Below, piece after piece: positions 1 through 9,826 of a DNA stretch of 64,000 nt. The DNA lies in assembly GCF_018687955.1 (NCBI RefSeq), contig NZ_CP061309.1, positions 248,001-312,000 on the forward strand, given 5' to 3'. Both the position numbers and the translations under genes were made by a program. The notes below the pieces were generated by a model, which saw only the letters and a program-made list of their open reading frames with translations, ran no database searches and was not told the origin of the DNA. Source of the stretch: Polynucleobacter ibericus. GTDB taxonomy: Bacteria; Pseudomonadota; Gammaproteobacteria; Burkholderiales; Burkholderiaceae. Position 1 is the stretch's first letter. The number at the start of each line of letters is the position of its first letter.

Positions 1-537
1 GAATTAACCCCAAATGAACTGGGATGTTTTTTGTCCCACAAAAAAGCCTGGCAAGATTGTGTCGACAAAAATATTCCAACCATTATTTTTGAGGATGACT
101 TTTGCTTGCTACCGCACTTTGAGAAAGCAATTCATTTTTTAGTAAATGAATCGACTAACTGGGATGCGGTAAGACTCCAGGGCTTGAGTACTGTTCCTCA
201 AGAGAAAATTCAAGGCAATGCTGAATTTTCTTTGGTGAGAAATATTGGGGATGCAGTAGGGGCAACAGCCTATCTTTTAAAGCCAAGCGCTGCCCAAACT
301 TTGATTGATGCATCTAGTGATATTTATGAGCCCTTAGATCACTTCTTAGAGCATCACCAAAAGCACCATCTGGAATTCCTGGCAATTAGTCCTTATCCAG
401 TCGATATTACTGGGGTAGAGACGACTATTGCAGACAGGCCAAGCAGATTGCCAATACGCGGTTGGCATAAGACAAAAAGATCTATTTTGCGTGCTTTAGA
501 TCGTTGGTTTTCAAAGAACCCTTGGTTCCCAAGCTAA
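1..537 (+). CDS. Glycosyltransferase family 25 protein, 5' end outside window
   Basis: The open frame runs from the first base, so the gene starts upstream and 178 C-terminal residues are visible. The opening residues (LTPNELGCFLSHKKAW) match the block in GT25 LPS glycosyltransferases where TPGEIGCFLSH is typical. An acidic EDD cluster follows at visible residues 31-33, the expected place for the metal/nucleotide-sugar site. GT25 enzymes (LgtB/LpsA type) add galactose or glucose to LPS core or O-antigen sugars at the cytoplasmic face. A methionine-like TTG at 31 lies inside the conserved block and is not a plausible start. The next gene is convergent and ends 17 bases away. Sugar specificity cannot be told from sequence. 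Confidence 0.82.
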   Translation, partial: ELTPNELGCFLSHKKAWQDCVDKNIPTIIFEDDFCLLPHFEKAIHFLVNESTNWDAVRLQGLSTVPQEKIQGNAEFSLVRNIGDAVGATAYLLKPSAAQTLIDASSDIYEPLDHFLEHHQKHHLEFLAISPYPVDITGVETTIADRPSRLPIRGWHKTKRSILRALDRWFSKNPWFPS

Positions 538-554
538 GTTAATCCCACCCCAGC

Positions 555-1613
555 TTACAGATAGAGCTTCTTTTGTAAGTTACGCAACTTACGCTTAAGC
601 CGATACTTTTGAATCACAATGCGATCAATCGCTGAGAGTTGAATCTCGCTAAGATTTTTTCCTTTAATGAAGACATCATTAAATTGGCGCATGATAACTT
701 TTGGAGAAAAATTCTCTGAATAGGCGTCCCAATTTTTCTCATGCTGTACTCGGCGGGTAAAGTTGCTAAATATTTCCGCTAACTCTTTCTTGCCCCTATA
801 GAGAATTGCTTTGTCTCCTAAAATCTCTATATGGCTGCGCTGAGGGGAGAGAGCATAGGTAATGACAGGCTTTCCCTTGATAGAAAATTCACCGCAAGCT
901 AGCCCAAAGCTTTCACCTATTCCTCTGGCATGCAGCATCCCATCGCAAGTATTAATAAACTGTACTTTGTAATTAAGATCGGAATTGCCAGGTAAAAATA
1001 TCAGTCTTTCATGCTGCGCAAAAGGATCCATATTCATAAATAGGAAGAAGAGATCACTACGCTGCTCTACAGCTGATAAGACAGTTTCTTTAACAAAGTC
1101 AAGATTGAAGCTATCCGAACCTCCATACCAACCCAATACTGTGGCCGTTTCAGGTATGCCTAGGCTAGAGCGAAGATTGCCAGCCACCTCTGGCAATTCA
1201 ATCATGTGGGGCACAAAAGGGATTTTGTTATTGGAATATTCTTTTGAAAGCCACTGAGAAACAAAAGCGTATTTATCCCCATGAAATTCTTCAGGCTTAG
1301 TTGGAAAGACCGCATGAATTAAAGATGGCGAGCTTTCACAAATGGCATCGTCACGCTCCCCGGATTTGATGAAGTAGGTTAAATCAATTTTTTCCCGCTC
1401 AATCAAGCGGTTCAGTTCAACTGGTCCATCATACGGATACAATTTAAATTGTTGAGAAAACTTTTCTAAAACAGATTGAACAACATTATTGTTCTTACGA
1501 TAGAAGATGACCGATTCATTCCCGAGTAGTTTTTGATTGTGATGTGCATAATCGTATAGGGCAATTTCCGTTCCCCGCAATGAGAGCCCATTAGTATGAA
1601 AACCAAGCTTCAT
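555..1613 (-). CDS. Glycosyltransferase, GT4-like
   Basis: This 352-residue protein has the layout of a GT-B glycosyltransferase. An N-terminal Rossmann-like half contains a Gly-Thr-Glu segment (LRGTEIALYDYA, residues 12-23), as in GT4 enzymes that open with G-G-x-E. A C-terminal half carries ARGIGESFGLACGEFS, which resembles the E-x7-E nucleotide-sugar motif (here spaced E..GLACGE). The last 30 residues are very basic and may bind the membrane. It lies 3 bases downstream of the fucosyltransferase gene at 1617, so the two are probably cotranscribed. A role in O-antigen or LPS outer-core assembly is inferred from the neighbours. Donor and acceptor are unknown. Confidence 0.65.
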   Translation of the reverse strand: MKLGFHTNGLSLRGTEIALYDYAHHNQKLLGNESVIFYRKNNNVVQSVLEKFSQQFKLYPYDGPVELNRLIEREKIDLTYFIKSGERDDAICESSPSLIHAVFPTKPEEFHGDKYAFVSQWLSKEYSNNKIPFVPHMIELPEVAGNLRSSLGIPETATVLGWYGGSDSFNLDFVKETVLSAVEQRSDLFFLFMNMDPFAQHERLIFLPGNSDLNYKVQFINTCDGMLHARGIGESFGLACGEFSIKGKPVITYALSPQRSHIEILGDKAILYRGKKELAEIFSNFTRRVQHEKNWDAYSENFSPKVIMRQFNDVFIKGKNLSEIQLSAIDRIVIQKYRLKRKLRNLQKKLYL

Positions 1614-1616
1614 TTT

Positions 1617-2561
1617 TTAAGAGATGGCATCTTCAAGAATACGTTTTGCAAAATCCCGAAAGGGCAGAATACTCGGAGCTTTTAATAATAAGGCTTGGGA
1701 GGCGTAATCTTGCAGTGCTTGGGGTGAGTTGATTATCTCAGTCAGAGGTGCATAATTGCACCATGACATTGGCCCCAGATTGATAAAGGCATAGGGGTTA
1801 AAGTCAACCTTGACGTTTTCATCGGTCCATGTAATCGGTAAACAATCGGCAAAGAAAGCTTCTGGAATTTTTTCTGTGTAGTAGCCAGGGTACATGCCAT
1901 TCTCAGGGCAGAGATTAAAACCATATTCTTGAAGTAATTCATATTTCAAGAAACCGCTGAGGTGATGATTTTCAATAGTCTTATCAAAGTGCGCACCAAA
2001 TCCTGTGATAGGCATGACTTTTTGGACCGCCTCATACAACGTTTTTCTAGGCTCTCTAATGTGTGAGCTTAAAAAAGCAACACGATGATTCTTTTCTAAA
2101 AAGCGATTACCTAATGGTTGCATCAGACGTTTGATATCAATCAATTTGCCATAACGCGGATTTAGGTTGCCAATAATTCCCTCATGCGACCAATCAATCA
2201 TCTCCATCCAGTAGGGCAGTCGAAAATGTTGCTCTGAAGAAATATTTAAGTCAAAAGAAATACTGTAATCCGCTGCTACGGTGTCATGACGCAGGTTCTC
2301 TGCGCTATGGAAAACCCTAAGTGGTGAGATTTTGTTGGCTGGCGCTAAATTGAGTACTGAATTTACTGCGGGCCGAAGCGGTTTGGGGCACCATTTGAGC
2401 CTCTTAGAATCAGGCTTAATAAAAGGCCCCAATATCAGCAAATCTGCTTGATTTGGAGTAACCCAATCTAACTGATAACCAAGGCTTTGAGCGATAATTG
2501 GAAGCAAGCCTTGTGAATAGTCACTTGGGCAGCCAGCAGTTGAAATTCGTACACTTCTCAT
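1617..2561 (-). CDS. Glycosyltransferase family 10 (alpha-1,3-fucosyltransferase-like)
   Basis: The C-terminal half of this 314-residue protein carries the GT10 signature: CPEN at residues 218-221, followed by YYTEK at 227-231 and an A-x-x-x-x-CLPI segment. In the family the Glu-Asn and the Tyr-x-Thr-Glu-Lys bind GDP-fucose. Family members transfer L-fucose from GDP-fucose to GlcNAc or glucose, as in Lewis-type structures of Helicobacter. The window also encodes complete GDP-L-fucose synthesis at 42115-45782, so the donor can be made. The gene is transcribed toward the GT4-like gene at 555 (3-base gap) and diverges from the GT2-like gene at 2583, leaving only about 20 bases for both promoters. 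The acceptor sugar is unknown. Confidence 0.75.
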   Translation of the reverse strand: MRSVRISTAGCPSDYSQGLLPIIAQSLGYQLDWVTPNQADLLILGPFIKPDSKRLKWCPKPLRPAVNSVLNLAPANKISPLRVFHSAENLRHDTVAADYSISFDLNISSEQHFRLPYWMEMIDWSHEGIIGNLNPRYGKLIDIKRLMQPLGNRFLEKNHRVAFLSSHIREPRKTLYEAVQKVMPITGFGAHFDKTIENHHLSGFLKYELLQEYGFNLCPENGMYPGYYTEKIPEAFFADCLPITWTDENVKVDFNPYAFINLGPMSWCNYAPLTEIINSPQALQDYASQALLLKAPSILPFRDFAKRILEDAIS

Positions 2562-2582
2562 TCCCTAATACTAATTTATTTT

Positions 2583-3356
2583 ATGTCTGAGTTTTCAGTC
2601 CAAAACCCATATTCGGTAGTCATCACTACTTTTGACAAGCGATTTGAAACCTATTTGGTGCCTTTGCTTGCTCAGATCAAGGCTCAACGTCCAGACATTG
2701 AAGTGATTGTGACAATCAATGGCCCTGCCAAAGGAGCTTTTGATGAAGACTATCGCTCCAACATTCTGTCTTATATCTCGAAATTTCCGCAGGTATTTCC
2801 GACGATGTTCCCAAGTTTTCAGTCGCTGGCCAAGCTATGGAATCGTGGTGCGTTGACGGCTAGCCACCATCGTGTGTTGATATTGAACGACGATCTGGAG
2901 CTTAAATCAGAAAATGGCAGCTGCTTTTTTGATCTTCTAGAAATCGCATTAGCGAAAAATACTGGAACTTTCAAGATCAATGGCAGTTTTTCTCATTTCA
3001 TCTTGGATAAGCAAGAACTAATTGAAGTCGGTTTTTTTGATGAACGTCTTCTGGGTCTTGGTGAAGAAGATGGGGATTTTTACTGGCGTTTCTATAAGAA
3101 GTATAAAAAAGAAATTCCTAGTGTAGATATTGATTTAATTGATAATGTGCAATCTGATTTAGCTGATGATGGCTACACCAAAGGTATCCGTACCGCTTCT
3201 AAATTTAATCGCGATTTTATTCAAAACCAGAAATATAAGATAGCTCTACTAGGTGGTTATCGAGGAATGTTTGATAAAAAAGTTAATCAAATACTTGAGG
3301 ATGAAAAGCAATATCCATACGAGTCCTTCTACTTGAAAAACAAAGACAAACTCTAG
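2583..3356 (+). CDS. GT2-like glycosyltransferase (GT-A fold)
   Basis: The start (residues 11-16, YSVVITTF) is the beta-strand opening of a GT-A glycosyltransferase. An acidic LNDDLEL stretch near residue 100 is in the place of the DxD motif that binds metal and nucleotide sugar. A later FDERLLGLGEEDGD block matches the FDExFFxxxEDxDxxxR acceptor/catalytic-base region of GT2 enzymes. At 257 residues it is a normal single-domain size, with no membrane segments. It stands between the divergent fucosyltransferase gene and the rhamnose operon, so it may be a rhamnosyltransferase or another O-antigen enzyme. The substrate is inferred from position only. Confidence 0.65.
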   Translation: MSEFSVQNPYSVVITTFDKRFETYLVPLLAQIKAQRPDIEVIVTINGPAKGAFDEDYRSNILSYISKFPQVFPTMFPSFQSLAKLWNRGALTASHHRVLILNDDLELKSENGSCFFDLLEIALAKNTGTFKINGSFSHFILDKQELIEVGFFDERLLGLGEEDGDFYWRFYKKYKKEIPSVDIDLIDNVQSDLADDGYTKGIRTASKFNRDFIQNQKYKIALLGGYRGMFDKKVNQILEDEKQYPYESFYLKNKDKL

Positions 3357-3413
3357 ATATGTCAATTTAAGTGTTAGATATTTACTAATAGAAATGGCTA
3401 AAAAAGGTTAAGC

Positions 3414-4472
3414 ATGATTCTAGTGACTGGAGGCGCTGGTTTTATTGGCGGCAATTTCGTTTTAGATTGGCTGGCCAATCCAAATGCCGAAGGCATTATT
3501 AACCTCGATAAATTGACCTATGCCGGTAATCTACATACTTTAAAGCCTCTTCAGGGTGATTCCCGCCATATATTTGTTCACGGTGATATTGGTGACAAAG
3601 CGTTGGTTACCAAATTATTAAAACAGTATAAGCCACGCGCAATCGTGAACTTTGCTGCTGAGAGTCATGTGGACCGATCTATTCATGGGCCTGCGGATTT
3701 CGTTGAGACAAATATTGTTGGCACATTTAATTTATTAGAGTGTGCGCGTGAATTTTGGAATGCTCTCGAAGGAAAGGCCAAGGAAGAGTTTCGCTTTCAT
3801 CATGTATCAACTGATGAAGTGTATGGGTCTTTATCAGCAACTGATCCCGCCTTCACGGAAACCAATCCTTATGAGCCAAATAGTCCTTACTCTGCCTCTA
3901 AAGCAGCGTCAGATCATTTGGTTCGTGCTTGGTTTCATACCTATGGTTTGCCGGTAGTAACTACAAACTGCTCTAATAACTATGGCCCTTATCACTTCCC
4001 AGAAAAACTAATTCCATTAGTGATTTTGAATGCCCTAAATAGCAAGCCATTGCCAATTTATGGTGATGGTCAACAGATTCGGGATTGGCTCTATGTGGGC
4101 GACCACTGCTTGGCAATTCGTGAAGTATTGGCTAAAGGCAAATTGGGTGAGACCTACAACATTGGCGGTTGGAATGAAAAGGCCAATATTGATGTTGTGA
4201 AAACCATTTGTAGTATTTTGGATGAGCTTAAGCCTCGTGCTGACGGTAGAAGCTATGTAGAGCAAATCACTTACGTGAAAGACCGCCCTGGACATGATCG
4301 TCGTTACGCGATTGATGCCAGCAAGGTTGAGCGTGATTTAGGCTGGAGACCAGCGGAAACTTTTGATACTGGCATTCGTAAAACAGTGCAGTGGTATTTG
4401 GATAACCACGTCTGGATTGACGGGGTGGTTAGCGGTTCTTATCGCGACTGGGTTGAGAAGCAATATAGATAA
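3414..4472 (+). CDS. rfbB: dTDP-glucose 4,6-dehydratase
   Basis: Second step of dTDP-L-rhamnose synthesis: dTDP-glucose to dTDP-4-keto-6-deoxyglucose. This extended short-chain dehydrogenase (352 residues, normal length) has the NAD-binding GGAGFIG at residues 6-12. It also has the catalytic Thr133-Asp134-Glu135 in STDEVYG and the YxxxK pair Tyr159/Lys163 in YSASK, and the SCNNYGP-like region of the family is present as CSNNYGP. It opens the operon rfbB-rfbD-rfbA-rfbC; the next start codon is one base after its stop. The roughly 57-base gap upstream presumably carries its promoter. Confidence 0.97.
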   Translation: MILVTGGAGFIGGNFVLDWLANPNAEGIINLDKLTYAGNLHTLKPLQGDSRHIFVHGDIGDKALVTKLLKQYKPRAIVNFAAESHVDRSIHGPADFVETNIVGTFNLLECAREFWNALEGKAKEEFRFHHVSTDEVYGSLSATDPAFTETNPYEPNSPYSASKAASDHLVRAWFHTYGLPVVTTNCSNNYGPYHFPEKLIPLVILNALNSKPLPIYGDGQQIRDWLYVGDHCLAIREVLAKGKLGETYNIGGWNEKANIDVVKTICSILDELKPRADGRSYVEQITYVKDRPGHDRRYAIDASKVERDLGWRPAETFDTGIRKTVQWYLDNHVWIDGVVSGSYRDWVEKQYR

Positions 4473-4473
4473 T

Positions 4474-5439
4474 ATGAGAATTCTTGTTTTTGGCAAAGAT
4501 GGACAGCTGGGCAAAGCTTTCAAGACTTTTCTGAACGAAGAGTCCCCCATCTTTTATGAGAAGCCAAGTATCCAGTTTGTGGGGCGGTCTGAGTGTGATC
4601 TCGTAAATTCATCAAATCTTCTTCAGTTACTTGAGAGTTATAAGCCAGAGCTGATTATTAATGCCTCTGCCTATACGGCAGTAGATAAGGCCGAGTCTGA
4701 ATCAGACCTTGCATATGCAATTAATGCAAAAGCACCTGAGTTAATGGCGCAGTTTGCTGTCAGCAATAATGCTTGTCTTATGCATTACTCTACGGATTAT
4801 GTATTTGACGGCGAGAAATATGGTTTCTATCTAGAGGATGATTTATGCAATCCTCTAGGGGTCTATGGCAAGAGTAAGGCTGCAGGCGAAGAGGCTATCG
4901 CAAAAGTATTTGCGACTTCTACTCAAGGGCAATACGCCATTTTTAGAACCAGTTGGGTCTATGGCAGTGGTGCAAACTTCATTCGTACAATTTTGCGTTT
5001 AGCAAAAGAACGAGATCAGCTAAATATTATTACGGATCAGTATGGGGCGCCTACCTGTGCTGAGTGGCTGGCCAAAGCGAGTCTAAGTCTGGTATTGAAT
5101 GAACGTGGTGAGATTAAAGCATTTCCATCCGGGATTTATCATGCCGTACCCTCTGGCGAGACTACTTGGCATGGCTTGGCCTCTTATGTCGTCAATACTG
5201 CCCTAGAAGCCGGCGTTCAGTTGACGGTGCGCCCAAGTGAGGTTCGAGCAATTTCGACCGACGAATACCCTTTGCCAGCTCCTCGCCCTATGAATTCAAA
5301 GATGTCTACCAATAAGCTTCAAGCTGCTATGGCAGCATCAGATACTTATAATGAGGCTATTGAGTTCCCCGGCTTTATAGGCTGGGAACAAATGGTTCAT
5401 GAGTACATTCGCAAGCTTGCTTCTGGCGGGCTTATTTAG
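4474..5439 (+). CDS. rfbD: dTDP-4-dehydrorhamnose reductase
   Basis: Last step of dTDP-L-rhamnose synthesis: NAD(P)H reduction of dTDP-4-keto-L-rhamnose. The ATG at 4474, one base after the rfbB stop, gives the expected N-terminus [13 protein letters not shown] with the cofactor-binding GxxGQLG. The open frame extends further upstream inside rfbB, but that part is overlap, not gene. The catalytic STDYVFDG and YGKSKAAGE (YxxxK) motifs are present. At 321 residues it is slightly longer than the usual 290-300. Translational coupling to rfbB is likely because of the one-base spacing. Confidence 0.95.
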   Translation: MRILVFGKDGQLGKAFKTFLNEESPIFYEKPSIQFVGRSECDLVNSSNLLQLLESYKPELIINASAYTAVDKAESESDLAYAINAKAPELMAQFAVSNNACLMHYSTDYVFDGEKYGFYLEDDLCNPLGVYGKSKAAGEEAIAKVFATSTQGQYAIFRTSWVYGSGANFIRTILRLAKERDQLNIITDQYGAPTCAEWLAKASLSLVLNERGEIKAFPSGIYHAVPSGETTWHGLASYVVNTALEAGVQLTVRPSEVRAISTDEYPLPAPRPMNSKMSTNKLQAAMAASDTYNEAIEFPGFIGWEQMVHEYIRKLASGGLI

Positions 5440-5465
5440 GCGTTCTGAAACAACAGTGGGGCTGT

Positions 5466-6392
5466 ATGACAACTAATCGTAGGGGAATTATTTTGGCTGG
5501 CGGGTCTGGAACTCGTTTATACCCAGTCACTCAAGCAGTTTCCAAGCAATTGATGCCAGTGTATGACAAGCCCATGGTGTATTACCCGTTAAGTACTTTG
5601 ATGCTTGCGGGTATCCGGGATATCTTATTAATTTCTACGCCTCATGACACACCGCGCTTTACAGAGTTGCTTGGTGATGGTTCGCAGTGGGGTCTCAATA
5701 TTGAGTATTGTGTGCAGCCGTCACCAGATGGTTTGGCGCAGGCATTTACTCTAGGTAAAAGCTTTGTTGGTAATAATCCCAGCGCATTAGTGTTAGGCGA
5801 CAATATTTTTTATGGTCACGAACTCGTTGATCAACTCAATAGTGCGGATGAACGAAAAACGGGTGCAACCGTGTTTGCTTATCACGTGAATGATCCAGAA
5901 CGTTATGGAGTAGTGGAGTTTGATAAAGACTATAAAGCCCTTTCTATTGAAGAAAAGCCATTAAGCCCAAGAAGTAATTATGCAGTTACCGGCCTATATT
6001 TTTACGACAATCAAGTTTGTGATATCGCTGCTTCCATTAAACCGAGTGCCAGGGGTGAGCTAGAGATTACGGATGTCAATCGCGTGTATCTGGATAAAAA
6101 TGAATTGAGTGTTGAAATCATGGGTCGTGGGTTTGCTTGGCTTGATACCGGTACTCATGATTCATTGTTAGATGCAGCGGGCTTTATTGCAACTTTACAA
6201 AAGCGCCAAGGCCTAATGGTCGCTTGCCCCGAAGAGATCGCTTATCGCCAGGGTTGGATTAGTGCTGAAACAGTGCAAAAGGTAGCCGCTCAATTGAGTA
6301 AAAATAGCTATGGTCAGTATTTGGGCAAGATTTTAAAAGAACTTAATAGCTCCGCTCAGCCGATCTCCTTAACTACAAAGAAGTCGAGCTAA
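5466..6392 (+). CDS. rfbA: Glucose-1-phosphate thymidylyltransferase
   Basis: First step of the pathway: glucose-1-phosphate plus dTTP gives dTDP-glucose. The nucleotidyltransferase signature [11 protein letters not shown] spans residues 12-22, followed by [11 protein letters not shown], the sugar-phosphate/nucleotide loop of the RmlA family. LGDNIFYGH carries the metal-binding Asp. The 308-residue length is slightly above the usual 290. Its stop overlaps the rfbC start by one base (TAATG), so the two are translationally coupled. Family enzymes are inhibited by dTDP-rhamnose. Confidence 0.96.
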   Translation: MTTNRRGIILAGGSGTRLYPVTQAVSKQLMPVYDKPMVYYPLSTLMLAGIRDILLISTPHDTPRFTELLGDGSQWGLNIEYCVQPSPDGLAQAFTLGKSFVGNNPSALVLGDNIFYGHELVDQLNSADERKTGATVFAYHVNDPERYGVVEFDKDYKALSIEEKPLSPRSNYAVTGLYFYDNQVCDIAASIKPSARGELEITDVNRVYLDKNELSVEIMGRGFAWLDTGTHDSLLDAAGFIATLQKRQGLMVACPEEIAYRQGWISAETVQKVAAQLSKNSYGQYLGKILKELNSSAQPISLTTKKSS

Positions 6393-6958
6393 TGAGTGCG
6401 CCATCTAAATTAAAAGTAACGCCTACAGCAATTCATGATGTGCTCGTTATAGAGCCTCAGGTGTTTGGGGATGAGCGCGGTTGGTTCACAGAGTCATTTA
6501 ATGCGCAAGATTTTGCTAATGCTACCGGTCTTGATGTCGAGTTTGTTCAAGATAATCATTCTTTTTCTCGTCAATGGACTTTGCGTGGACTGCATTATCA
6601 ATTAGAAAAGACCCAAGGCAAATTAGTACGGGTAGTTTCCGGACGCGTGTTTGATGTGGTAGTAGATATACGTAAAGATTCCTCCACTTACGGCAAGTGG
6701 GCCGGTGTTGAATTAAGCGCGCAAAATCACAAGCAACTTTGGATTCCTCCACAATTAGCCCACGGTTTTCTGGTACTCTCTGAAGTCGCTGAATTTCTCT
6801 ATAAGACTACTGACTACTACCATCCCCAAAGCGAAGCTTGCCTTGCTTGGAATGACCCGTTTGTGGGTATCGAATGGCCCTTGCCAACTGGCATCTCGCC
6901 TAATATGAATGCCAAAGATACTGCGGGTCTAGAGTGGGACCTTGCACCTAAGTTTTAG
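6392..6958 (+). CDS. rfbC: dTDP-4-dehydrorhamnose 3,5-epimerase
   Basis: Third step of dTDP-L-rhamnose synthesis, a double epimerisation at C3 and C5. This cupin-fold enzyme of 188 residues has the catalytic His68 in LRGLHYQ and a VVDIR segment with the partner Asp near residue 92. The HGFL substrate loop is at 124-127 and a Tyr-rich TTDYYHP segment near 140 supplies the active-site Tyr. The start overlaps the rfbA stop by one base. A short inverted repeat (TTTTAGG/CCTAAAA, loop GTG) covers the stop codon at 6953-6969 and may mark the operon end. Confidence 0.95.
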   Translation: MSAPSKLKVTPTAIHDVLVIEPQVFGDERGWFTESFNAQDFANATGLDVEFVQDNHSFSRQWTLRGLHYQLEKTQGKLVRVVSGRVFDVVVDIRKDSSTYGKWAGVELSAQNHKQLWIPPQLAHGFLVLSEVAEFLYKTTDYYHPQSEACLAWNDPFVGIEWPLPTGISPNMNAKDTAGLEWDLAPKF

Positions 6959-6969
6959 GGTGCCTAAAA
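6953..6969 (+). terminator. Possible weak hairpin at end of rfb operon
   Basis: A 7-bp stem TTTTAGG/CCTAAAA with a GTG loop overlaps the rfbC stop codon. It is A/T-rich and is followed by AAGGTTTTC rather than a clean U-tract, so it is at best a weak terminator or pause site before waaC. Confidence 0.25.
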
Positions 6970-7001
6970 AGGTTTTCTATAAAAAATAAGATGATCCTTT
7001 G

Positions 7002-8063
7002 ATGATTAATACATTGGCACAGCCAGCGAATCCAAAGATCTTATTGGTCAAACTCTCCTCATTAGGCGATGTATTGCATAACCTGCCAATTGTTTGGGAT
7101 CTGCGGGCGCGTTTACCTGATGCTCAAATTGATTGGGTGGTGGAGGAGGGGTATGTCCATCTGCTAACACCCTTACTCTCTAAAGAGGGTAATGACGGCT
7201 TTAAAGGAATTGATCGCATCATTCCTTTTGGTTTACGCCGCTGGAAAAAGAACCTACTCAAGCTATCTACCTGGAAAGAGTTTTTTGCATTTAAGAGATC
7301 GCTCCAGCAAGTTTCTTATGACGTCATCATTGAAACCCAGGGATTGCTCAAATCAGCTCTTGTTTGCTCATTAGCTAAAAAGAGTCCAACTGCAGTGGTT
7401 GCGGGATTGGCTAATGCAACGGAGTTCTCTGGATATGAGCCAGTGGCGAGAGCTTTTTACAACCAATCGGTGCAAGTGCCTACTCAGTGCCACGCTGTTG
7501 ATCGTTCACGTTGGGTGATGTGTTCAGCCTTAGACTGGGCGTTACTGGAGCGTTCAAGCGCTCCGCAGTTTTATCCAGTTCAATATATTCAATCTTTGCC
7601 ATCGCCTACCCAGGCTCTTTCTCAGCAGTTGGTGGCGCCTTATGTGTTGTGTTTTCACTCAACAGCGCGAGAAGCAAAGCGCTGGCCCAATGGCCATTGG
7701 ATTGCTCTAGGTCAGAAACTCTCTAGCCGCGGCTATCAAGTAGTTTTACCCTGGGGCAATTTAGCGGAGCGGGCAGTAAGCGAAGAAATTGCCGCGCAAA
7801 TTCCGAATGCCTTAGTACCGCCCGCTTTTTCGATTGAAGATGCATTTGCGGTAATTGCTGGCGCTGCTTTGACAGTTGGCGTAGATACCGGCTTAACCCA
7901 CTTAGCAGCCGCCCTAAATAAACCCACTGTTGAGATTTATTGTGATTCGCCCCTATGGAAAACGGAAGGATATTGGTCTAACAATATTCGTAACGTGGGG
8001 GATATTCAAAAACCACCAAAAGTAGCTGAAGTTCTACAAGCTACTAATGAGTTATTGCCCTAG
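7002..8063 (+). CDS. waaC: LPS heptosyltransferase I
   Basis: Transfers the first L-glycero-D-manno-heptose onto Kdo2-lipid A in the inner core. This GT9 (GT-B fold) protein opens with ILLVKLSSLGDVLHNLP, the canonical heptosyltransferase N-terminus. It has the sugar-nucleotide motif GVDTGLTHLAAAL near residue 280 and the STAREAKRWP segment typical of WaaC. I chose the ATG at 7002 over the TTG one codon earlier. It sits 40 bases after the rhamnose operon and is convergent with the tolC-like gene. Heptose synthesis genes are not in this window. Confidence 0.92.
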   Translation: MINTLAQPANPKILLVKLSSLGDVLHNLPIVWDLRARLPDAQIDWVVEEGYVHLLTPLLSKEGNDGFKGIDRIIPFGLRRWKKNLLKLSTWKEFFAFKRSLQQVSYDVIIETQGLLKSALVCSLAKKSPTAVVAGLANATEFSGYEPVARAFYNQSVQVPTQCHAVDRSRWVMCSALDWALLERSSAPQFYPVQYIQSLPSPTQALSQQLVAPYVLCFHSTAREAKRWPNGHWIALGQKLSSRGYQVVLPWGNLAERAVSEEIAAQIPNALVPPAFSIEDAFAVIAGAALTVGVDTGLTHLAAALNKPTVEIYCDSPLWKTEGYWSNNIRNVGDIQKPPKVAEVLQATNELLP

Positions 8064-8080
8064 ATTTAAGTGATTCCTAC

Positions 8081-9706
8081 TTAGCGCAGTAATGTATTTA
8101 TCGCAACTAAGTCTTCATCGGTTAGTGCCGCAGCATGCGCTTTTAACTTAATCGCATTCAGAATGGTGTTGTAGCGAGCTTGTTGCAATAAAGAACGTGT
8201 ATTGATTAAGGAGTCCAAAGCAATCAACACATCAATATTAATTAAGGTACCTACCTGAAATCCAAGCTTGCTAGATTCAAGAGCGGATGATGTAGAGCGC
8301 TCTGCAGCTTCATACGCTTTGACGCTCGCTAAGCCCCCATAAAAACCAGTAAAAGCAGCGCGTGTGTTTTGTGCTGCTGTACGACGATAGTTATCGTAGT
8401 TAGCCTTAGCAGCATCGACAAGAGCAGCGTTTTGACGAATGACCGAGCTGTTGTATCCACCAGAAACCAGTGGAATAGTCATTTGTAGTGCCACCGTGTT
8501 GTTATACACATTGGTATTTGCAGGCGTGTAGCTATTGGGTGTACCGTTTGAAGTGTTATAGCCTGATGTGCCTATAAAATTAATTGTTGGGTAATTTAAG
8601 GCTTGTGCCCCGCGGTAAGTGCTTTCTGCAATGCTGATCGAGAGCTGGCCAGCCAGGACGTTAAAGTTAGATGCTTCTGCTTGATGAATCCAGTCATCCA
8701 GTGTTTGTCCTGGTGGTAGGCTGGGATTAGCGCTTTCAGCAATGGGATTTCCTTTGGAGTCCTTGCTCTTGCTGCGCGGGTCCTTTAGTACACCCTCAAT
8801 TTTGGCATCTTTAATTAATGGCTTTAATGCACCTACGGGACGTCCAACAATTTGCTCTAGCGCTCCACGTTTCACAATGAGGTCTGCTTGAGCGGCAATT
8901 TCTTGAGAAGTAGCTAAATCCATAGCTGCTTGTGCAGTATTGACATCGACAATGGTTGCTAGACCTGCATCAAACTTCGCTTGCGCAACTTCTAGTTGTT
9001 GTTTGATTAAATCTTTTTTGTTTTTGTAAAGTGCAACGTTATCTTGGCTTGTGAGCGCATCAAAGTAAGCTTGCGATACTCGTAAGATTAGATCTTGTTG
9101 CGCCAAGAAAAAGCGCATGTCAGCTAATTTCGTATTGAAATCACCTTGTTTAAAAAGCTCTAAAGCAGCAATATTAAAAACAGGTTGGGTAAGGGTGACG
9201 GTATAACTTTTTTGGTCAAATACCCGTGAGTTACCTGCATTATTTGAAACTACCGTACTGCCGGCACCATGCTGGTAGTAGCGTGTGCCTCCCGGTGTCG
9301 CATTAGCTTGCGGCATTAATAATGAGAATCCTTGCCAATAGAGTTCTTTACTGGCTTGGTAATTAAAGCGAGCTGCAGTTAATACTGGATCGCTAAATGC
9401 TGCCTCTTGATACAGCTGAATGAGGTCGTTGAGCTGACCTTTGGTTTCTGTGCTTTTGCTGCCCGTCACATTTGAGGGGGCAGAAACTGAAGGGACAGCA
9501 GGTTTGCTAGGCGGCGGCGCGATTTGGGGTGGTTGCTCAAGCCCAATCAGGGTAGATGCGCTCATGGGCGTCGGTAAGGCGGGCCTTGCAGCAGCGTTGG
9601 GGCTTTGCGCAAAGGCATTGAAAGACCCTGCGCCAAGACCTAGCGCTTGACTCAGGATCAAACCAAAGGCGGTAAGTCGAGAGAGTCTAAAGCGTGCTGG
9701 AGTCAT
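8081..9706 (-). CDS. TolC family outer-membrane efflux protein
   Basis: This 541-residue protein has a signal peptide (hydrophobic [15 protein letters not shown], cleavage near Ala33). A Pro/Ala-rich linker follows to about residue 85, then two repeated outer-membrane-efflux domains ([20 protein letters not shown] at the first start). The internal repeats with Gln/Ala/Asn-rich helices, such as [20 protein letters not shown] and the later [19 protein letters not shown], are the classic coiled-coil helix turns of TolC. TolC trimers form the outer-membrane exit duct for type I secretion and RND pumps. No inner-membrane partner lies nearby. The proline-rich N-terminal linker makes it longer than typical TolC. 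It is convergent with waaC and divergent from uppP. Confidence 0.9.
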   Translation of the reverse strand: MTPARFRLSRLTAFGLILSQALGLGAGSFNAFAQSPNAAARPALPTPMSASTLIGLEQPPQIAPPPSKPAVPSVSAPSNVTGSKSTETKGQLNDLIQLYQEAAFSDPVLTAARFNYQASKELYWQGFSLLMPQANATPGGTRYYQHGAGSTVVSNNAGNSRVFDQKSYTVTLTQPVFNIAALELFKQGDFNTKLADMRFFLAQQDLILRVSQAYFDALTSQDNVALYKNKKDLIKQQLEVAQAKFDAGLATIVDVNTAQAAMDLATSQEIAAQADLIVKRGALEQIVGRPVGALKPLIKDAKIEGVLKDPRSKSKDSKGNPIAESANPSLPPGQTLDDWIHQAEASNFNVLAGQLSISIAESTYRGAQALNYPTINFIGTSGYNTSNGTPNSYTPANTNVYNNTVALQMTIPLVSGGYNSSVIRQNAALVDAAKANYDNYRRTAAQNTRAAFTGFYGGLASVKAYEAAERSTSSALESSKLGFQVGTLINIDVLIALDSLINTRSLLQQARYNTILNAIKLKAHAAALTDEDLVAINTLLR

Positions 9707-9779
9707 GTAATTCGGATACTTTTCAATGTGCCATGCAGTTTAAGGCTAATTTCTTCAAAATGCTCATTTAGACACTATT

Positions 9780-9809
9780 TTGCCAAATCCACTGGGTTAG
9801 CTCTATATA
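9780..9809 (+). promoter_or_regulatory. Candidate sigma70 promoter for uppP
   Basis: TTGCCA at 9780-9785 and TATATA at 9804-9809 are separated by 18 bases. The predicted transcript would begin only about 10 bases before the uppP ATG at 9827, where no Shine-Dalgarno sequence is visible, so the message would be nearly leaderless. The match is moderate and unverified. Confidence 0.35.
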
Positions 9810-9826
9810 CCTATAAAATTTGGCCT

